DNA of 64,000 nt, taken from AWTP1-13 sp963775835 (GTDB taxonomy: Bacteria; Pseudomonadota; Alphaproteobacteria; Rhizobiales; Hyphomicrobiaceae). Shown in pieces: positions 8,776 through 18,164 of the stretch. The stretch spans positions 53,154-117,153 of the forward strand of contig CAVZKV010000003.1 of assembly GCA_963775835.1 (NCBI GenBank). The letters run 5' to 3'. The notes beneath the pieces were generated by a model, which saw nothing but the letters and a program-made list of their open reading frames with translations, made no database searches and was not told the origin of the DNA. The number at the start of each line of letters is the position of its first letter. Position 1 is the stretch's first letter. Both the position numbers and the translations under genes were made by a program.

Positions 8776-9288
8776 ATGAGCCCTACGCCGACCCCCGATG
8801 TCCCCGATGTCATGGATGAACTCGCCGGCCTTGCGGCCGATTCCCGACTTGCCGAGCTCCGGCGCCAGCGCCCCGACGTTGTGCGCCATCTGCAGCGTAG
8901 CGACGAGGCAATCTTCGCGCCACGCAACGATGGCGGACTGTCCGCTGCAGAGCGTGCCGCTGCGGCGCTGCGCATTGCCGTTCTGCTGCGCGATGCCAGG
9001 CTGCAGGAGCACTACCGGGCCCGCGTGATCGAGCATGCTGGGGGTCAACTGGCCGCGAGCGCGGCCGATCCCTCGACCGCTGCTCGCGAGCCGCGTTGGC
9101 GGATCGTTCTGGACCATGTCGATCGCCTGACGACCAACCCCGATAGCGCCCGGCGCGAGCACATTGACAGCCTGCTTGCGTCCGGCTTGTCGCCGCAGGC
9201 CGTGATTGCACTGTCGCAACTCGTAGCCTACGTGAATTTCCAAGCCCGCGTGCGCGCGGGACTGCGCCTGCTAGGGAGCCAACCATGA
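8776..9288 (+). CDS. CMD domain protein, Avi_7170-like
   Basis: A 170-residue carboxymuconolactone-decarboxylase-like protein starting three bases after the flavoprotein stop. It is helical, lacks the CxxC of AhpD, and has the conserved stretches DVMDELAGL near the N-terminus and LSPQAVIALSQLVAYVNF near the C-terminus. In other alphaproteobacteria this type is encoded next to an AhpD-like partner of the Avi_7169 family, exactly as here. The stop overlaps the next start (ATGA). Probably an accessory to the peroxidase-like partner; the substrate is unknown. Confidence 0.8.
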   Translation: MSPTPTPDVPDVMDELAGLAADSRLAELRRQRPDVVRHLQRSDEAIFAPRNDGGLSAAERAAAALRIAVLLRDARLQEHYRARVIEHAGGQLAASAADPSTAAREPRWRIVLDHVDRLTTNPDSARREHIDSLLASGLSPQAVIALSQLVAYVNFQARVRAGLRLLGSQP

Positions 9289-10019
9289 GCAAGCCGATGC
9301 GCGATTTCACTCGCGGCGAGCTGGAGTGGACCCCTTGGATTACCCCCGTCGATGCCGACGCGGCTAGCGAAGAGCAGCAGCGGTCATTGAAGATCACGCC
9401 ATCCAACCGCGCCGTTGGTGCCTACTCGCTGGTGTTGGCGCACGATCCGGCCTCGCTTGCCGAGCGATCCCCGCTTTACAATGGCATCATGTTTGGTGCC
9501 CGCGGCCTGCCACGCGCCGATCGGGAGCTCGGCGCGGTGGCGACTTCACAGGTCAATGGTTGCTCGTACTGCGCTTCGGTACACGCCAAGCGCTTCGTCG
9601 AGCTCACCAAGCGGCCCGATGTCATCGACCGCCTCTATGCCGAGGGTTTGCAGGCACCGCTTGATCCCCGCCACAAGGCCGTGACCGATTTTTCTGCCAA
9701 GCTGGCGCGTGATCCGGTAGCCATGCAGGAAAGCGACCTTGCGCCGTTGCGCGCACAGGGTTTAACGGATCTTGAGATCCTCGACCTGGTCCATGCCGTG
9801 GCCATGTTCTCCTGGGCCAATCGCCTGATGCAGAGCCTGGGCGAACCAGTGTCGGATGAAAATACGGCAGCGAGGCGATCTGTCGGAGAGCAAAGGCCGA
9901 CCGGCACAGCCGCGAGCATCGCCGCTGGTTGCAAGTGCCTAAACCGTCCAGATCGCCAACCTTCTCACCATAACATCGCACGACAGCGCGAAGGGTGGCG
10001 CCAAATACCAAATGCCTGA
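9285..10019 (+). CDS. Alkylhydroperoxidase domain protein, Avi_7169-like
   Basis: The ATG at 9285 overlaps the previous stop by four bases. The protein has the AhpD active site CSYCASVH (Cys93, Cys96, His100) preceded by ELGAVATSQVNG. AhpD-type proteins reduce peroxides or oxidised thiols through this redox-active pair. It forms an operon with the CMD protein and the FAD oxidoreductase. By family length the protein should end soon after LMQSLGEPV (about residue 189); the remaining 55 residues, rich in Arg, Gln and His, look like translated intergenic sequence, so the stop may have been lost or shifted. Total length is 244 residues. Confidence 0.85.
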   Translation: MSKPMRDFTRGELEWTPWITPVDADAASEEQQRSLKITPSNRAVGAYSLVLAHDPASLAERSPLYNGIMFGARGLPRADRELGAVATSQVNGCSYCASVHAKRFVELTKRPDVIDRLYAEGLQAPLDPRHKAVTDFSAKLARDPVAMQESDLAPLRAQGLTDLEILDLVHAVAMFSWANRLMQSLGEPVSDENTAARRSVGEQRPTGTAASIAAGCKCLNRPDRQPSHHNIARQREGWRQIPNA

Positions 10020-10238
10020 GCAAGCAAGCGGAGCAAGCCCGCGATGCGCGCGAATGACCCCAACGGCGTCGTTTACGAGCAGCCTCGCAGCTTGACGCTC
10101 TCACGCAGGCCATAGCGATAGGCGCGCGTTGCAGACGGCACGGCACACGCTTCGGCGACACCGTCGATCAGGTTCCTTTGCGCCCACGCAGCGCGACCAA
10201 TCGGTTCGCCGCCCTGGACTTGAAGGCCCCGCTTCCAA

Positions 10239-11165
10239 CTACCGGACCTGCAACACCAGCTTGCCACGGAAGTGCCGGCCCTCGCTGATGCGCTGAGCCT
10301 CGGCGGCATCGCGCAAGGGAAACACGCGCAGCTCCGGCACGCGCACGGCCTTTATCGCGTGGAGCTCCAATATGCGCTCAAGGTGTGCACGGTCGCGACC
10401 AACGGCGGGGCGCAACGAGCGCACATCGGAGCGCGGAGAAAGTGGCGCCGTAGCGCCTGAGGCAATAAATGCCGCGCGCCCGCCAGACTTGAGGACGGCA
10501 AACGAACGCGCAGCGACGTCGCCGCCGACGGTCTCGAATACGGTATCGACATCCTTTGCCACTTGGCTAAAGTCTTCCTTGTTATAGTCGATCACCTGAT
10601 CTGCACCGAGGCTCTTGACATAGCCATAGTTGGCCGCACTGGCCGTCGTTATGACGCGGGCACCGATGTGTTTGGCAAGTTGGATGGCATAGCCTGCTAC
10701 GCCGCCGGCGCCGCCTTGAATGAGTATGGTCTCACCGCGCTGCAGCTTGATGGTGTCCTCGATGGAGACCAACGCGGTTAGGCCGACGAGCGCAAGGGCG
10801 GCGGCTTCGACGTGGGAGAGCTGGTCGGGCTTACGGCAGAGAAGCGCGGCTTTCTCTGCGACCTTCTCCGCGTAGGTTCCATCGCGGCCGGCCGCAAGCA
10901 CGCCGAATACGGCGTCCCCAACCGTGAAGTCGGTAACGCCGGGACCCCGCGACGCCACAACGCCGGAAAAATCGCGACCTAGCACGTAAGGGAACTTAGA
11001 GATGGTCGTGTATGCACCGCCCTCGCGCACTTTGGTATCGGCGCCATTGACGCTGGCCGCATGAATCTCGACCACCACCTGGCCGGGTTCCGCCACCGGG
11101 TCCGGCAGGTCGCCATAGCGTAGAACGTCAAGACCGCCGTGGCGATCCATGATAATGGCCTTCAT
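10239..11165 (-). CDS. NADP-dependent quinone oxidoreductase / zinc-free alcohol dehydrogenase (MDR family)
   Basis: A 308-residue medium-chain dehydrogenase/reductase. The ATG at 11165 has GGAGAAGG eight bases upstream and begins MKAIIMDRHGG, so I prefer it to the longer frame. Motifs: GRDFSGVV in the catalytic domain, ILIQGGAGGVAGYAIQLAK for NADP(H) binding and the C-terminal HFRGKLVLQV typical of quinone oxidoreductases. No structural zinc cysteine cluster is present. Expected role: NADPH-dependent reduction of quinones or alpha,beta-unsaturated carbonyls in the cytoplasm. It is transcribed alone, away from fadL. Confidence 0.88.
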   Translation of the reverse strand: MKAIIMDRHGGLDVLRYGDLPDPVAEPGQVVVEIHAASVNGADTKVREGGAYTTISKFPYVLGRDFSGVVASRGPGVTDFTVGDAVFGVLAAGRDGTYAEKVAEKAALLCRKPDQLSHVEAAALALVGLTALVSIEDTIKLQRGETILIQGGAGGVAGYAIQLAKHIGARVITTASAANYGYVKSLGADQVIDYNKEDFSQVAKDVDTVFETVGGDVAARSFAVLKSGGRAAFIASGATAPLSPRSDVRSLRPAVGRDRAHLERILELHAIKAVRVPELRVFPLRDAAEAQRISEGRHFRGKLVLQVR

Positions 11166-11607
11166 CGCGTACCTTCTCCAATGAGCCGATGGCCGCATCG
11201 CGGCGTTTTGCGGCCGTCGCGGGAGACTGTTGCATTGCAACCGAGTGGGAGGCAACGGGCTTCGGTTGTGCCGGCCGGAAAGAAACGGATCCTTGCGCGC
11301 CACCCGAAAGCGACATTGCATGTCCCCCGCCCCATCGCGCGGCCCGAGGGCTTTCCCCGTTCGGATATCGGCGTCCGCGGACGTTTCAGATCGGCGCCGA
11401 GAAGCTACATTAAGCCATCGCGAATTATTGTAACGTGGCAAAGCGTCCAGCGTGGCCGACACCCCGCATTCCAATACCCGCATTCCAAGATATGTGCTGA
11501 CCTGATCTGCCGTCGCACTCGGCAGGCGAAGGAGCGGTGATGGGGCGAATGCTCGGCCGTCAGTGCCGTGCTTCTGACAGGGGGCGAATCCCCCTTGGGA
11601 GGGTCGC

Positions 11608-12951
11608 GTGCGAAAATTCGTTCATTTTTTGCGACTGCCTTTGCCTGGCATCCTCTTGGGGGTGGCCGGCGCCGCACTTTGCGACCTGACTGCTACGAGG
11701 GAGGCGCAAGCCGGCGGCTTTGGAGTCCGTGAACAGTCCGCTTATTTCCTCGGCTCCGCATTTGCAGGGTCCGCGGCGGGCGGCGAGATCAGCTCTATTT
11801 TCTGGAATTCGGCGGCGACCGCGGCCTTACCTGGCTGCAACGCCTCGTCAAGCTATTCGGGCATATTCGCTAGCGGTGACGAAGTCGGGCAAGCCGGCTT
11901 GTTTGTCAGCGGTGTTCCGCGGGTCGCGCCGGGGCTCGCCCCCGCGTCTACCGATATCGGTAGGGACGGTTTTGTCCCATCTTCGTTTGTGACCTGTCAG
12001 CTTTCTGACCAGGTCTACGTGGGCTTGGGTTTGAACGCGCCCTTTGGCTTACTCACCAAGCCCGATAACACGGCGTGGGCCGGATCTCCAATCGCCATCA
12101 CCTCAAAGGTCTTCTCGGTCGATATCAATCCGACTATCGCCTACAAGCTCACCCCCGAATTCACGATCGGTGTTGGCGCACAGATCGAATACTTCAAGCT
12201 GCGCCTCAATCATGGGCCGTTCGACTCCCTGGTCGGTGCCCGTGCCTTCGATGCAACTGATTGGGGGGTGGGCGCAACCGTAGGTGTGATTTGGCAACCT
12301 GGGGCGACGACGGCCATTGGCTTGGGCTATCGCTCGGCGGTGGGCGTCGACGTCAACGGGTCGTATGTGCGGTCCGCCGGCCTCCTTACCCCTCCCGTGT
12401 CCGCAAATGCGACCGGGAGCCTGACACTGCCCGATGAGTTGACACTTAGCGCGCGCCAGCTGGTCGGACCGCGACTGTCCATCATGGGCACCGTTGAATG
12501 GCAGAATTGGAGCCGGCTGCAAAATGTTACAGCAGTCGGTTCGGGTTGCGGCGCTACTGGCGTCTGTGAGGTGCTCAATCTCAACTATCGTGACGGCTGG
12601 TTTTACTCCCTTGGCGCCGAATATGCGTATAGTCCGACCCTGCTCTTGCGCGCAGGCATAGGCTACGAGACGTCGCCGATCCAGGATCGCACGCGGGACA
12701 TCTTAATTCCCGACAGCAACCGTATTTTTGTCAGTGCTGGCGCCTCGTACAAATATTCTGAGCAGATAAGCTTTGATCTCGGTTACTCGCACCTGTTTTT
12801 CCAGGATGCGCCATTTTGCATCGCCAATGCGGCCCAGAACGGCGGCACCTCGCATTGCAACGCCGGCACACCTCCCGCGGCCGTCTTGCTGCGCGGCAGT
12901 GCCGATAACTCCGCTGACCTTGTTGCCGTGGGTCTAAGATACAAATTCTGA
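11608..12951 (+). CDS. fadL: FadL/OmpP1-type outer-membrane transport protein
   Basis: A 447-residue outer-membrane beta-barrel. The GTG start is preceded by GGAGGG, four bases away. A signal peptide (RKFVHFLRLPLPGILLGV) ends at AQA-GGF, followed by the plug-domain stretch FGVREQSAYFLGSAFAGSAA and SSIFWNSAATA, the FadL hallmark (NPA in most homologues). The C-terminus ends in aromatic GLRYKF, the signal for BAM assembly. FadL proteins admit long-chain fatty acids or aromatic hydrocarbons through the outer membrane. A GC-rich hairpin (GGGGG/CCCCC, 11580-11594) lies just upstream of the ribosome-binding site. Confidence 0.9.
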   Translation: MRKFVHFLRLPLPGILLGVAGAALCDLTATREAQAGGFGVREQSAYFLGSAFAGSAAGGEISSIFWNSAATAALPGCNASSSYSGIFASGDEVGQAGLFVSGVPRVAPGLAPASTDIGRDGFVPSSFVTCQLSDQVYVGLGLNAPFGLLTKPDNTAWAGSPIAITSKVFSVDINPTIAYKLTPEFTIGVGAQIEYFKLRLNHGPFDSLVGARAFDATDWGVGATVGVIWQPGATTAIGLGYRSAVGVDVNGSYVRSAGLLTPPVSANATGSLTLPDELTLSARQLVGPRLSIMGTVEWQNWSRLQNVTAVGSGCGATGVCEVLNLNYRDGWFYSLGAEYAYSPTLLLRAGIGYETSPIQDRTRDILIPDSNRIFVSAGASYKYSEQISFDLGYSHLFFQDAPFCIANAAQNGGTSHCNAGTPPAAVLLRGSADNSADLVAVGLRYKF

Positions 12952-13077
12952 AAAAAGTGGCCGTTAGGTTTTGACAGACGGTGTATGGCTGACCTCAGGC
13001 CTGAGCCGATGCACCTCGAGCGACGTCTTGCGCTATCCGACGCGTCCTTTTCACCCGCTTAGATTTAGCGGCGGCGG

Positions 13078-13440
13078 CTACCCCCGTCTGCAATTGCGCA
13101 GACACCTTGATGCTGCCAAGCCGTGCGTGCGACAGCAGGTGTAGCAGGCTCGAGTGCCGGCTCCCTTTCCTTGGCAGAGTGCGGCGGGTCGAGCAGACGT
13201 GCCCGTTGCGGCTCGTAGCCGAGCGCTATTGCCTTCTAAGCGCGCCTGGTCGCGCGCGATGTTGGATTGCTGGTTGAGGATGCGCGCGCGGCCGATAAAG
13301 CAATCGGTTCGGCCGCGGCCCGCAGGGATTGCTTCGCAGTCGCCCTGTCCCATTGCCACCTGCGGTGCGACGAGCGCGGCCGACAGCAGCATTAGCAGAA
13401 TGCGAGAGAGCCCAAGGAGCTGAGGAATGGCTGCGGTCAT
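13078..13440 (-). CDS. Small secreted cysteine-containing protein, hypothetical
   Basis: A 120-residue protein with a clear signal peptide (MTAAIPQLLGLSRILLMLLS, then alanine-rich up to about VAMGQG). The mature part begins GDCEAIPAGRGRTDCFIGRA, followed by a helical Gln/Arg segment (ILNQQSNIARDQARLEG) and a C-terminal cluster of cysteines (CYTCCRTH, SRCLRNC). The even number of cysteines suggests disulfide bonds in the periplasm. I do not recognise a family. Neighbouring sequence on both sides is non-coding. Confidence 0.6.
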   Translation of the reverse strand: MTAAIPQLLGLSRILLMLLSAALVAPQVAMGQGDCEAIPAGRGRTDCFIGRARILNQQSNIARDQARLEGNSARLRAATGTSARPAALCQGKGAGTRACYTCCRTHGLAASRCLRNCRRG

Positions 13441-13888
13441 ATCGGCTGCGCCGGTGAGAAAGATTGTCGTTTAGACGGTCGCGGGGACGGTGGTGGCTCG
13501 AGGATCCGCCAGCGCGGAAACGCAAGGCCAAACCCTCAAGTGGGCTGGTGGCCGGCATCGCCTTCTCGGTGTCGACATTGGCAATAAACTCCGTATCGCC
13601 GACCTAGCGTGTCCGTCGACTTAGCCAAGTATGGCACCGCGTGTCAAAACCCCTTGCCTACCGGCTCCGGTGCGGGGCGTTGCCCTCCGGGATGGACACG
13701 ATCCAGGATCCCCAACGCCACCACGGTTCGGTTGCGAGCCCAGGCTCCAGCTTCGGCGTTAATGGCCTGCATGCTCGCGCGGGGTCAGGGTCGGCCGCCC
13801 CGTTGATCAGGGTTCGGCCCGGTGTTGCCGGTTCTGCGAAGCTGAAGCATTTGTTGCTGCCCTCCGCTACCTGATTTCTGAGGCAGGC
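13441..13888. other. Intergenic, nothing recognised
   Basis: Short frames on both strands have low-complexity translations. No motif, hairpin with T tract, or repeat was evident. Confidence 0.4.
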
Positions 13889-14521
13889 CTAGCGGTTCAA
13901 GCCAAGGTCTGCAACGGCCCGCTTGGCTCCGGGATGCTATGGGGCACTTAACGCATCTGCAATCATTCTCTCGCGATCGAGCTCGGCCAGCGCCGGCAGA
14001 GACCCCCGTACCGCGGCGACGTTCTGCAGCACGGCCTTCGTGAGCGACGCGACGATCGGCTCATCCAGTTTTGAGGTGGCCACCAAAGTCGCGACCGGTC
14101 CAAAGGTTGCGATTGGCGCCGTGCGTAAACGGTGCCGGGGATCACGCCAAGCCGATAGTCGGGGTGATCGCGCACGAGCTTGTCTATGCCGGTCCCGGCA
14201 ATCGCCAGAGATGCTTGCGCCTTCAGAGAGTTGAGCCTGAACCGATGCTGCAGGGTGTCCCATCACGACGACGTTGGCGTCGATCCTTGCTTCACACAGC
14301 GCGCGCTTTGCCTGTTCGGATCTTAGGTTGGTTTTTTCTGCGCGGTCCTCCGCTCGCCACCCCGCGGCCAGCGCGATCGCTTGCCAGGTTGCACGCGTGC
14401 CCGATCCGGCAACGCCTACATTGATGCGCGCGCGCTTCAAGTCGTCGAGGCCCCTGGCGCCCTTTTCTTGCCGCGCAATGAGTGCGACGAACTCGCTGTG
14501 AAACGACAATACCGTCCTCAA
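13889..14521 (-). pseudogene. TAXI-family TRAP transporter substrate-binding protein, N-terminally truncated relic
   Basis: The minus strand reads LRTVLSFHSEFVALIARQEK, DDLKRARINVGVAGSGTRAT and later LVRDHPDYRLGVIPGTVYA, APIATFGPVATLVATS and KLDEPIVASLTKAVLQN, the TAXI-type periplasmic receptor. The first third, including the signal peptide, is missing: homology starts exactly where a DUF4239 relic ends. There is a +1 shift near 14232 and a -1 shift near 14122, and an amber codon at 13937-13939 interrupts the ending SAP-stop-HPGAKRAVADLGLN, with the natural stop at 13889-13891. No TRAP membrane genes are nearby. Non-functional as written. Confidence 0.7.
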
Positions 14522-15304
14522 CTGAGAGAACGGCTTACCGAGATCAGCCCGCCAAGAAACAAGTGCAAGGTCAACCGCATATCGAGAAGCCAGATCAACA
14601 GAATATTAACTGCTGCTCCAATCCAGACGGCGTGCCACAGGGTTCCGGGAATGGATGTCGATACTCCCGAAAGGCGTTGTTCTCGAGCGCTCATCAACCG
14701 GGCCAGCTCTTGCACGTTTGCCTGCTACGCAATTTCCTGCGTTTTGCTCTGCGGCTGGCATGAAAGGAGCTCGCCACGAGCCATCGCGTCCCCTCCTGCG
14801 AGGACGCATCATCACAGCCAACGTGTTGCCCTTGCTGCCCCGAGATCCCTGATGAGCAGCCGCATACTGCGCACCTTATCGGAGTAACCCACTCGCACGC
14901 CTCGCCCCCAGCCGACGACCGCAGATTTAAACCGTTGGCTTTAAGCGAGATTTAATCCGGCGCTGAGAGCAGGTCACCGCGGAGTGGCTCGGGGTAGACC
15001 TCACAACTGCAGTAGAGCGCAGCGAGCGTCGAAGCTTCGCGACTGACGGCGTCCTCCACCTCCTTGGAACTTTGATACGCAGCGACGGAAAGCAGACCAA
15101 GCAGCAGACCATAGTAAAGACTGAAGCCGGCGGTTGCGGAATTTACGAGCTCGTTGCGTCCGCCCTGCCGGCGCAGCCAAGCCCTGACAATAGGTCTAAA
15201 AAAGATGATCCCGGTCCAGGTGAAAAGAACCAAGCGCAAAGAGAGGGCTCCCGCCACGAAGGCGGCGGGAGAGTGTCGGACAGACGCGTGATCCAGTTGA
15301 GCAT
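14518..15304 (-). pseudogene. DUF4239 (bestrophin-like) membrane protein, degraded
   Basis: An ATG at 15304 starts MLNWITRLSDTLP. After a -1 shift in a C run (about 15270) the frame reads AFVAGALSLRLVLFTWTGII, FFRPIVRAWLRRQGGRNELV, GFSLYYGLLLGLLSVAAYQS and EVYPEPLRGDLL, the N-terminal part of DUF4239 proteins. The region about 14735-14985 is not recognisable. The C-terminal part returns as AREQRLSGVSTSIPGTLWHA and LLIWLLDMRLTLHLFLGGL, preceded by an amber codon (14725-14727). It ends at about 14520 at the TAXI relic. Normal proteins are about 255 residues membrane-embedded; this copy is dead. Confidence 0.65.
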
Positions 15305-15764
15305 TGCGTAGGCCAGCGGCTGGGACGCAACCCCGTTGACCGTGGGTCACCCGGGCATCGCTACGACGCGCGTGATCGCGACACTATCCGCGTGGGCCAC
15401 GCTAAGGGTTGTTTCAAGGGGATACGGTTAAGAGCGCCCCGCAGGAACGGGTGTCCCCGATCGATAGCGGCCGGTTGCCTCGAGCCAAGCGGGCGGATGA
15501 CCTCGGCGGAAACCGGGAGGCTCGGCTCACCGGATCTTTGCAGCCACCGGTCGCACGAGCGGGCACGCACAGTGAACAAATCCGAGCTGTGACCCGTAGC
15601 CTCCCGAAACCCGCGCAAAAAATCGAGTAGATGCGGTGAGGTAGATGGCGTGGTGCCGCAGGGGGGAACCCCCTTACCACCAAGCGCTAAAAGCTCCGCG
15701 GCCCACTTTCGCGTTGTGTGCGCATACACCTCGGCATGCGGGTCGCGCAGCGGTCCAGCCGGGA
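15305..15764. other. Intergenic, nothing recognised
   Basis: Long frames exist on the minus strand (15361-15798), but their translation is compositionally poor and overlaps the 3' end of the CAP gene. I see no supported gene. Confidence 0.4.
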
Positions 15765-16298
15765 CTATTTGCGCTCGGCGCCGAGCACGAGGGTCCAATA
15801 GGGGCGGCCGCTTGCGTTCTTGGCCATGGCGACGCCAATCGCCGTCACCTCGGGACGCAGCAGATTCTCGCGGTGACCGGCGCTTCCCTCCCAGCTTTGC
15901 ATCGCATCGCTGAACGATTTCTGCCCGGCGGCGGCATTCTCCGAGGCGATTTTGGCGCGATAACCCGCCCGCGCGGCACGGTCCTTTGGTAGCGATCCGC
16001 CAGGCCCGTCATGGCCGATCCTGCTTCGCTTGGCCTGAGCCTCAGATTGCATCGCGGCGGCCTTGGTCAAACGCGCGTCGAGCACCACAGTGCCTCGCCC
16101 GTTCTTGGTGCGGAACGCGTTGACTGCGGCAAGCGCGGCTTCGGGGTTGAGCGGCTGCACGGGGCGCGCAGCATACTCTGGCGACACGAAGGTGACGGAG
16201 CAGCCAGGGGCGATAATGCAGGGCAGGCGCCATTCCGCGATGGCGGGCGTTGCCAGCATGCCGATTAGGGCGGTCGCCAACAGGCTTCGTTTGAGCAC
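15765..16298 (-). CDS. Secreted CAP-domain (SCP/PR1-like) protein
   Basis: I place the start at the GTG 16298, with AGGAG eight bases upstream, giving 177 residues; a longer frame reaches 16352. The N-terminus LKRSLLATALIGMLATPAIA is a signal peptide with AIA cleavage. The CAP fold is marked by NAFRTKNGRGTVVLDARLTK, the central histidine in RIGHDGPGG, SWEGSAGHRENLLRPEVTAI and GRPYWTLVLG. The two CAP histidines are present. Bacterial CAP proteins are secreted and of mostly unknown function. The gene stands alone. Confidence 0.85.
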   Translation of the reverse strand: MLKRSLLATALIGMLATPAIAEWRLPCIIAPGCSVTFVSPEYAARPVQPLNPEAALAAVNAFRTKNGRGTVVLDARLTKAAAMQSEAQAKRSRIGHDGPGGSLPKDRAARAGYRAKIASENAAAGQKSFSDAMQSWEGSAGHRENLLRPEVTAIGVAMAKNASGRPYWTLVLGAERK

Positions 16299-17285
16299 CC
16301 CGTTCGCTCCTCTATCCCCGTTCGCTGATGCGACGGCCATCGTCGCTCGCACGCATGAAACCCATGAGGGACACGCGTGTGTACTGGTCGAAAAATGTGC
16401 CTCGAGGGACTCTACCCACCGAGAGCGTCATTCAGGAGATCAAGGATGTCCTCGATCAGCCAATCATCAATCTCCGTCTCGTCCATCGCCAGGTGCTATC
16501 GAGTTTGCTGTGGTGAGGCGCCCCGGAGATACAACTCGGGCTTCGGGAGCGGCGACGCCGTCTCCCAACTCGCGCCTCCATGTCGACATGGCTGACTCGG
16601 CTGACAGAAATAAGGCGGCATCGCGGGCAATGACTGCCAGCCGGCCGGTCGCGCACGTCCGAGCGAGGTGCGCGGTCGATCAGGTCGACGGCGGTGAGAA
16701 GTGGCTAGATATCCGCTCGCTATCGTTTGGTCTACCTGGGAGCGTGCCCGTTGCCGGGAACGTTTCTTACTGCCCGCAACCGAAGTAGCCGATCCCGCTT
16801 GAGGTCGGCAGCAGACGCACGTATCCCACAGGGTGCAGGCGTGCCAAGGCGGCGTCCACACATGACCCAAGGCTGAAGGAGAGTGGTTGGCGCGGCATTA
16901 AACCTCGGGCCCTTCACCGCCGAGCTGAGTGCTGCCGGATTGCCCGCATAGACCGGTTGGAAGCTACTTGCGCTCTGGTACTAAGCGGCTGACTTCTGCG
17001 CTGCAGTATTGCTGTCCGCTAACGGCATCGGAGGCACTGGGGAACTCGACAACCCGCGCCAGCCCGCCTCGGCTAACTGAGTGCCCGAGTTCAAATATTA
17101 TGAGTTCACGCCCTGGTTGGGTTGCATCAGTTGCCGTGTGTTGCACTGAAGGCCATCACCGCCACTCGGTTTGCGGCAACTTTCGCGTGCGCCAGGACCT
17201 ATTCGGCGCCGGCGCGCGTCTGCCGCGTTAAATTCCGCAGCAAGCTCCCGCCTCATACATTCCAATCTGCGAGCCATGCCTTGCA
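16299..17285. other. Nearly 1 kb without a recognisable gene
   Basis: No frame on either strand gives family-like protein. A minus-strand stretch at 16964-17110 (RELIIFELGHSVSRGGLARV) has protein-like character but I cannot place it. Two GAGTTC and one GAACTC hexamers lie in 17038-17108. Probably decayed sequence. Confidence 0.4.
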
Positions 17286-18164
17286 TTACCGGGTTCGAAC
17301 GCCCTCCTCGATGATTTGCATCGCGCGGGACAAATCCTGCTGTGCGCGACCCTGAAAAACACCGTGTAGCAAGACCAAGCGCGCGGCCTGGCATACCCAC
17401 ATCGGGACGCCGAGCGCCTCGCCCTGCTCGATGGCGAGGTCAACGTCCTTCATGAGGATTTCGAATGTGGCACCGAATTCGAAGCTGCGCGGAATCACGG
17501 CCTTTGGGAACAAACTCATTGTTGCGAAGTTTCGGCCGGTGCCATTGTTGAGGATCTGCAACATGGCGTCGGGTGGAATGCCGCCCGTCGTGGCCATCGT
17601 CATCGCCTCCGACGTCGCAATCAGTGACACCGCGAACAGGATATTGTTTGTCAGCTTCATGATCTGAGCAGCGCCGGGCTTGTCACCCGCGATCACCACG
17701 GTCGGCCCCCAAAGACGGAAGATCGGCATCAGTTCCGCGATTTTTGTCGAATTGCCTGAGACCATGACGGCAAGTGTAGCGGCCTGCGCTCCCGCCCTGC
17801 CGCCGCTGATGGGCGCGTCGATCAGCATTGCGCCTGCGGCAGCGCAGGCTTGCTCGATCTCGGTGATAAAAGGGCCGCCGACCGTACAGGTGTTGATGAG
17901 GGTCTTGAGCGCGCTTCCGGAGAGCAGTCCCTCAGGTCCGGTTGTGGCTTGGCGAAACACGTCGAGCGTCGGCAGCGAGACCACGACCGTGTCACAGGCA
18001 TCAGCCAGTTGCTTCGGTGAGACGGCACGCCGTGCCTGGCGTTCCAGGAGCGGCAGCATCGCAGCCTCGCGCACATCGCAGATCCAAAGCTCATGCCCCG
18101 CATCGAGCAGTTTTTCGGCCATGGGCTGACCCATGTTGCCGACGCCAAGGAAGCCTATCCGCAT
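17286..18164 (-). CDS. NAD(P)-dependent beta-hydroxyacid dehydrogenase (3-hydroxyisobutyrate / tartronate semialdehyde reductase family)
   Basis: A 292-residue protein with the N-terminal dinucleotide motif IGFLGVGNMGQPMAEKL, the substrate-binding motif DAPISGGRAGA and the catalytic lysine in GAAQIMKLTNNILF, followed by the all-helical C-terminal domain. The family oxidises beta-hydroxyacids or reduces semialdehydes such as tartronate semialdehyde; the residues visible do not decide the substrate. Length is normal. It is transcribed alone on the minus strand with about 0.9 kb of silent sequence on each side. Confidence 0.9.
   Translation of the reverse strand: MRIGFLGVGNMGQPMAEKLLDAGHELWICDVREAAMLPLLERQARRAVSPKQLADACDTVVVSLPTLDVFRQATTGPEGLLSGSALKTLINTCTVGGPFITEIEQACAAAGAMLIDAPISGGRAGAQAATLAVMVSGNSTKIAELMPIFRLWGPTVVIAGDKPGAAQIMKLTNNILFAVSLIATSEAMTMATTGGIPPDAMLQILNNGTGRNFATMSLFPKAVIPRSFEFGATFEILMKDVDLAIEQGEALGVPMWVCQAARLVLLHGVFQGRAQQDLSRAMQIIEEGVRTR

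Noticed and set aside
11580..11594. GGGGG-CGAAT-CCCCC hairpin upstream of fadL as a tRNA remnant or riboswitch
   Set aside because: Only a five-base stem without other tRNA arms or a conserved aptamer; it is noted only as a 5' leader hairpin.
14220..14240. The +1 shift in the TAXI relic as another GANTC case
   Set aside because: The local sequence reads CAACTC on the coding strand, not GANNTC; a second change would be needed, so it is not counted.
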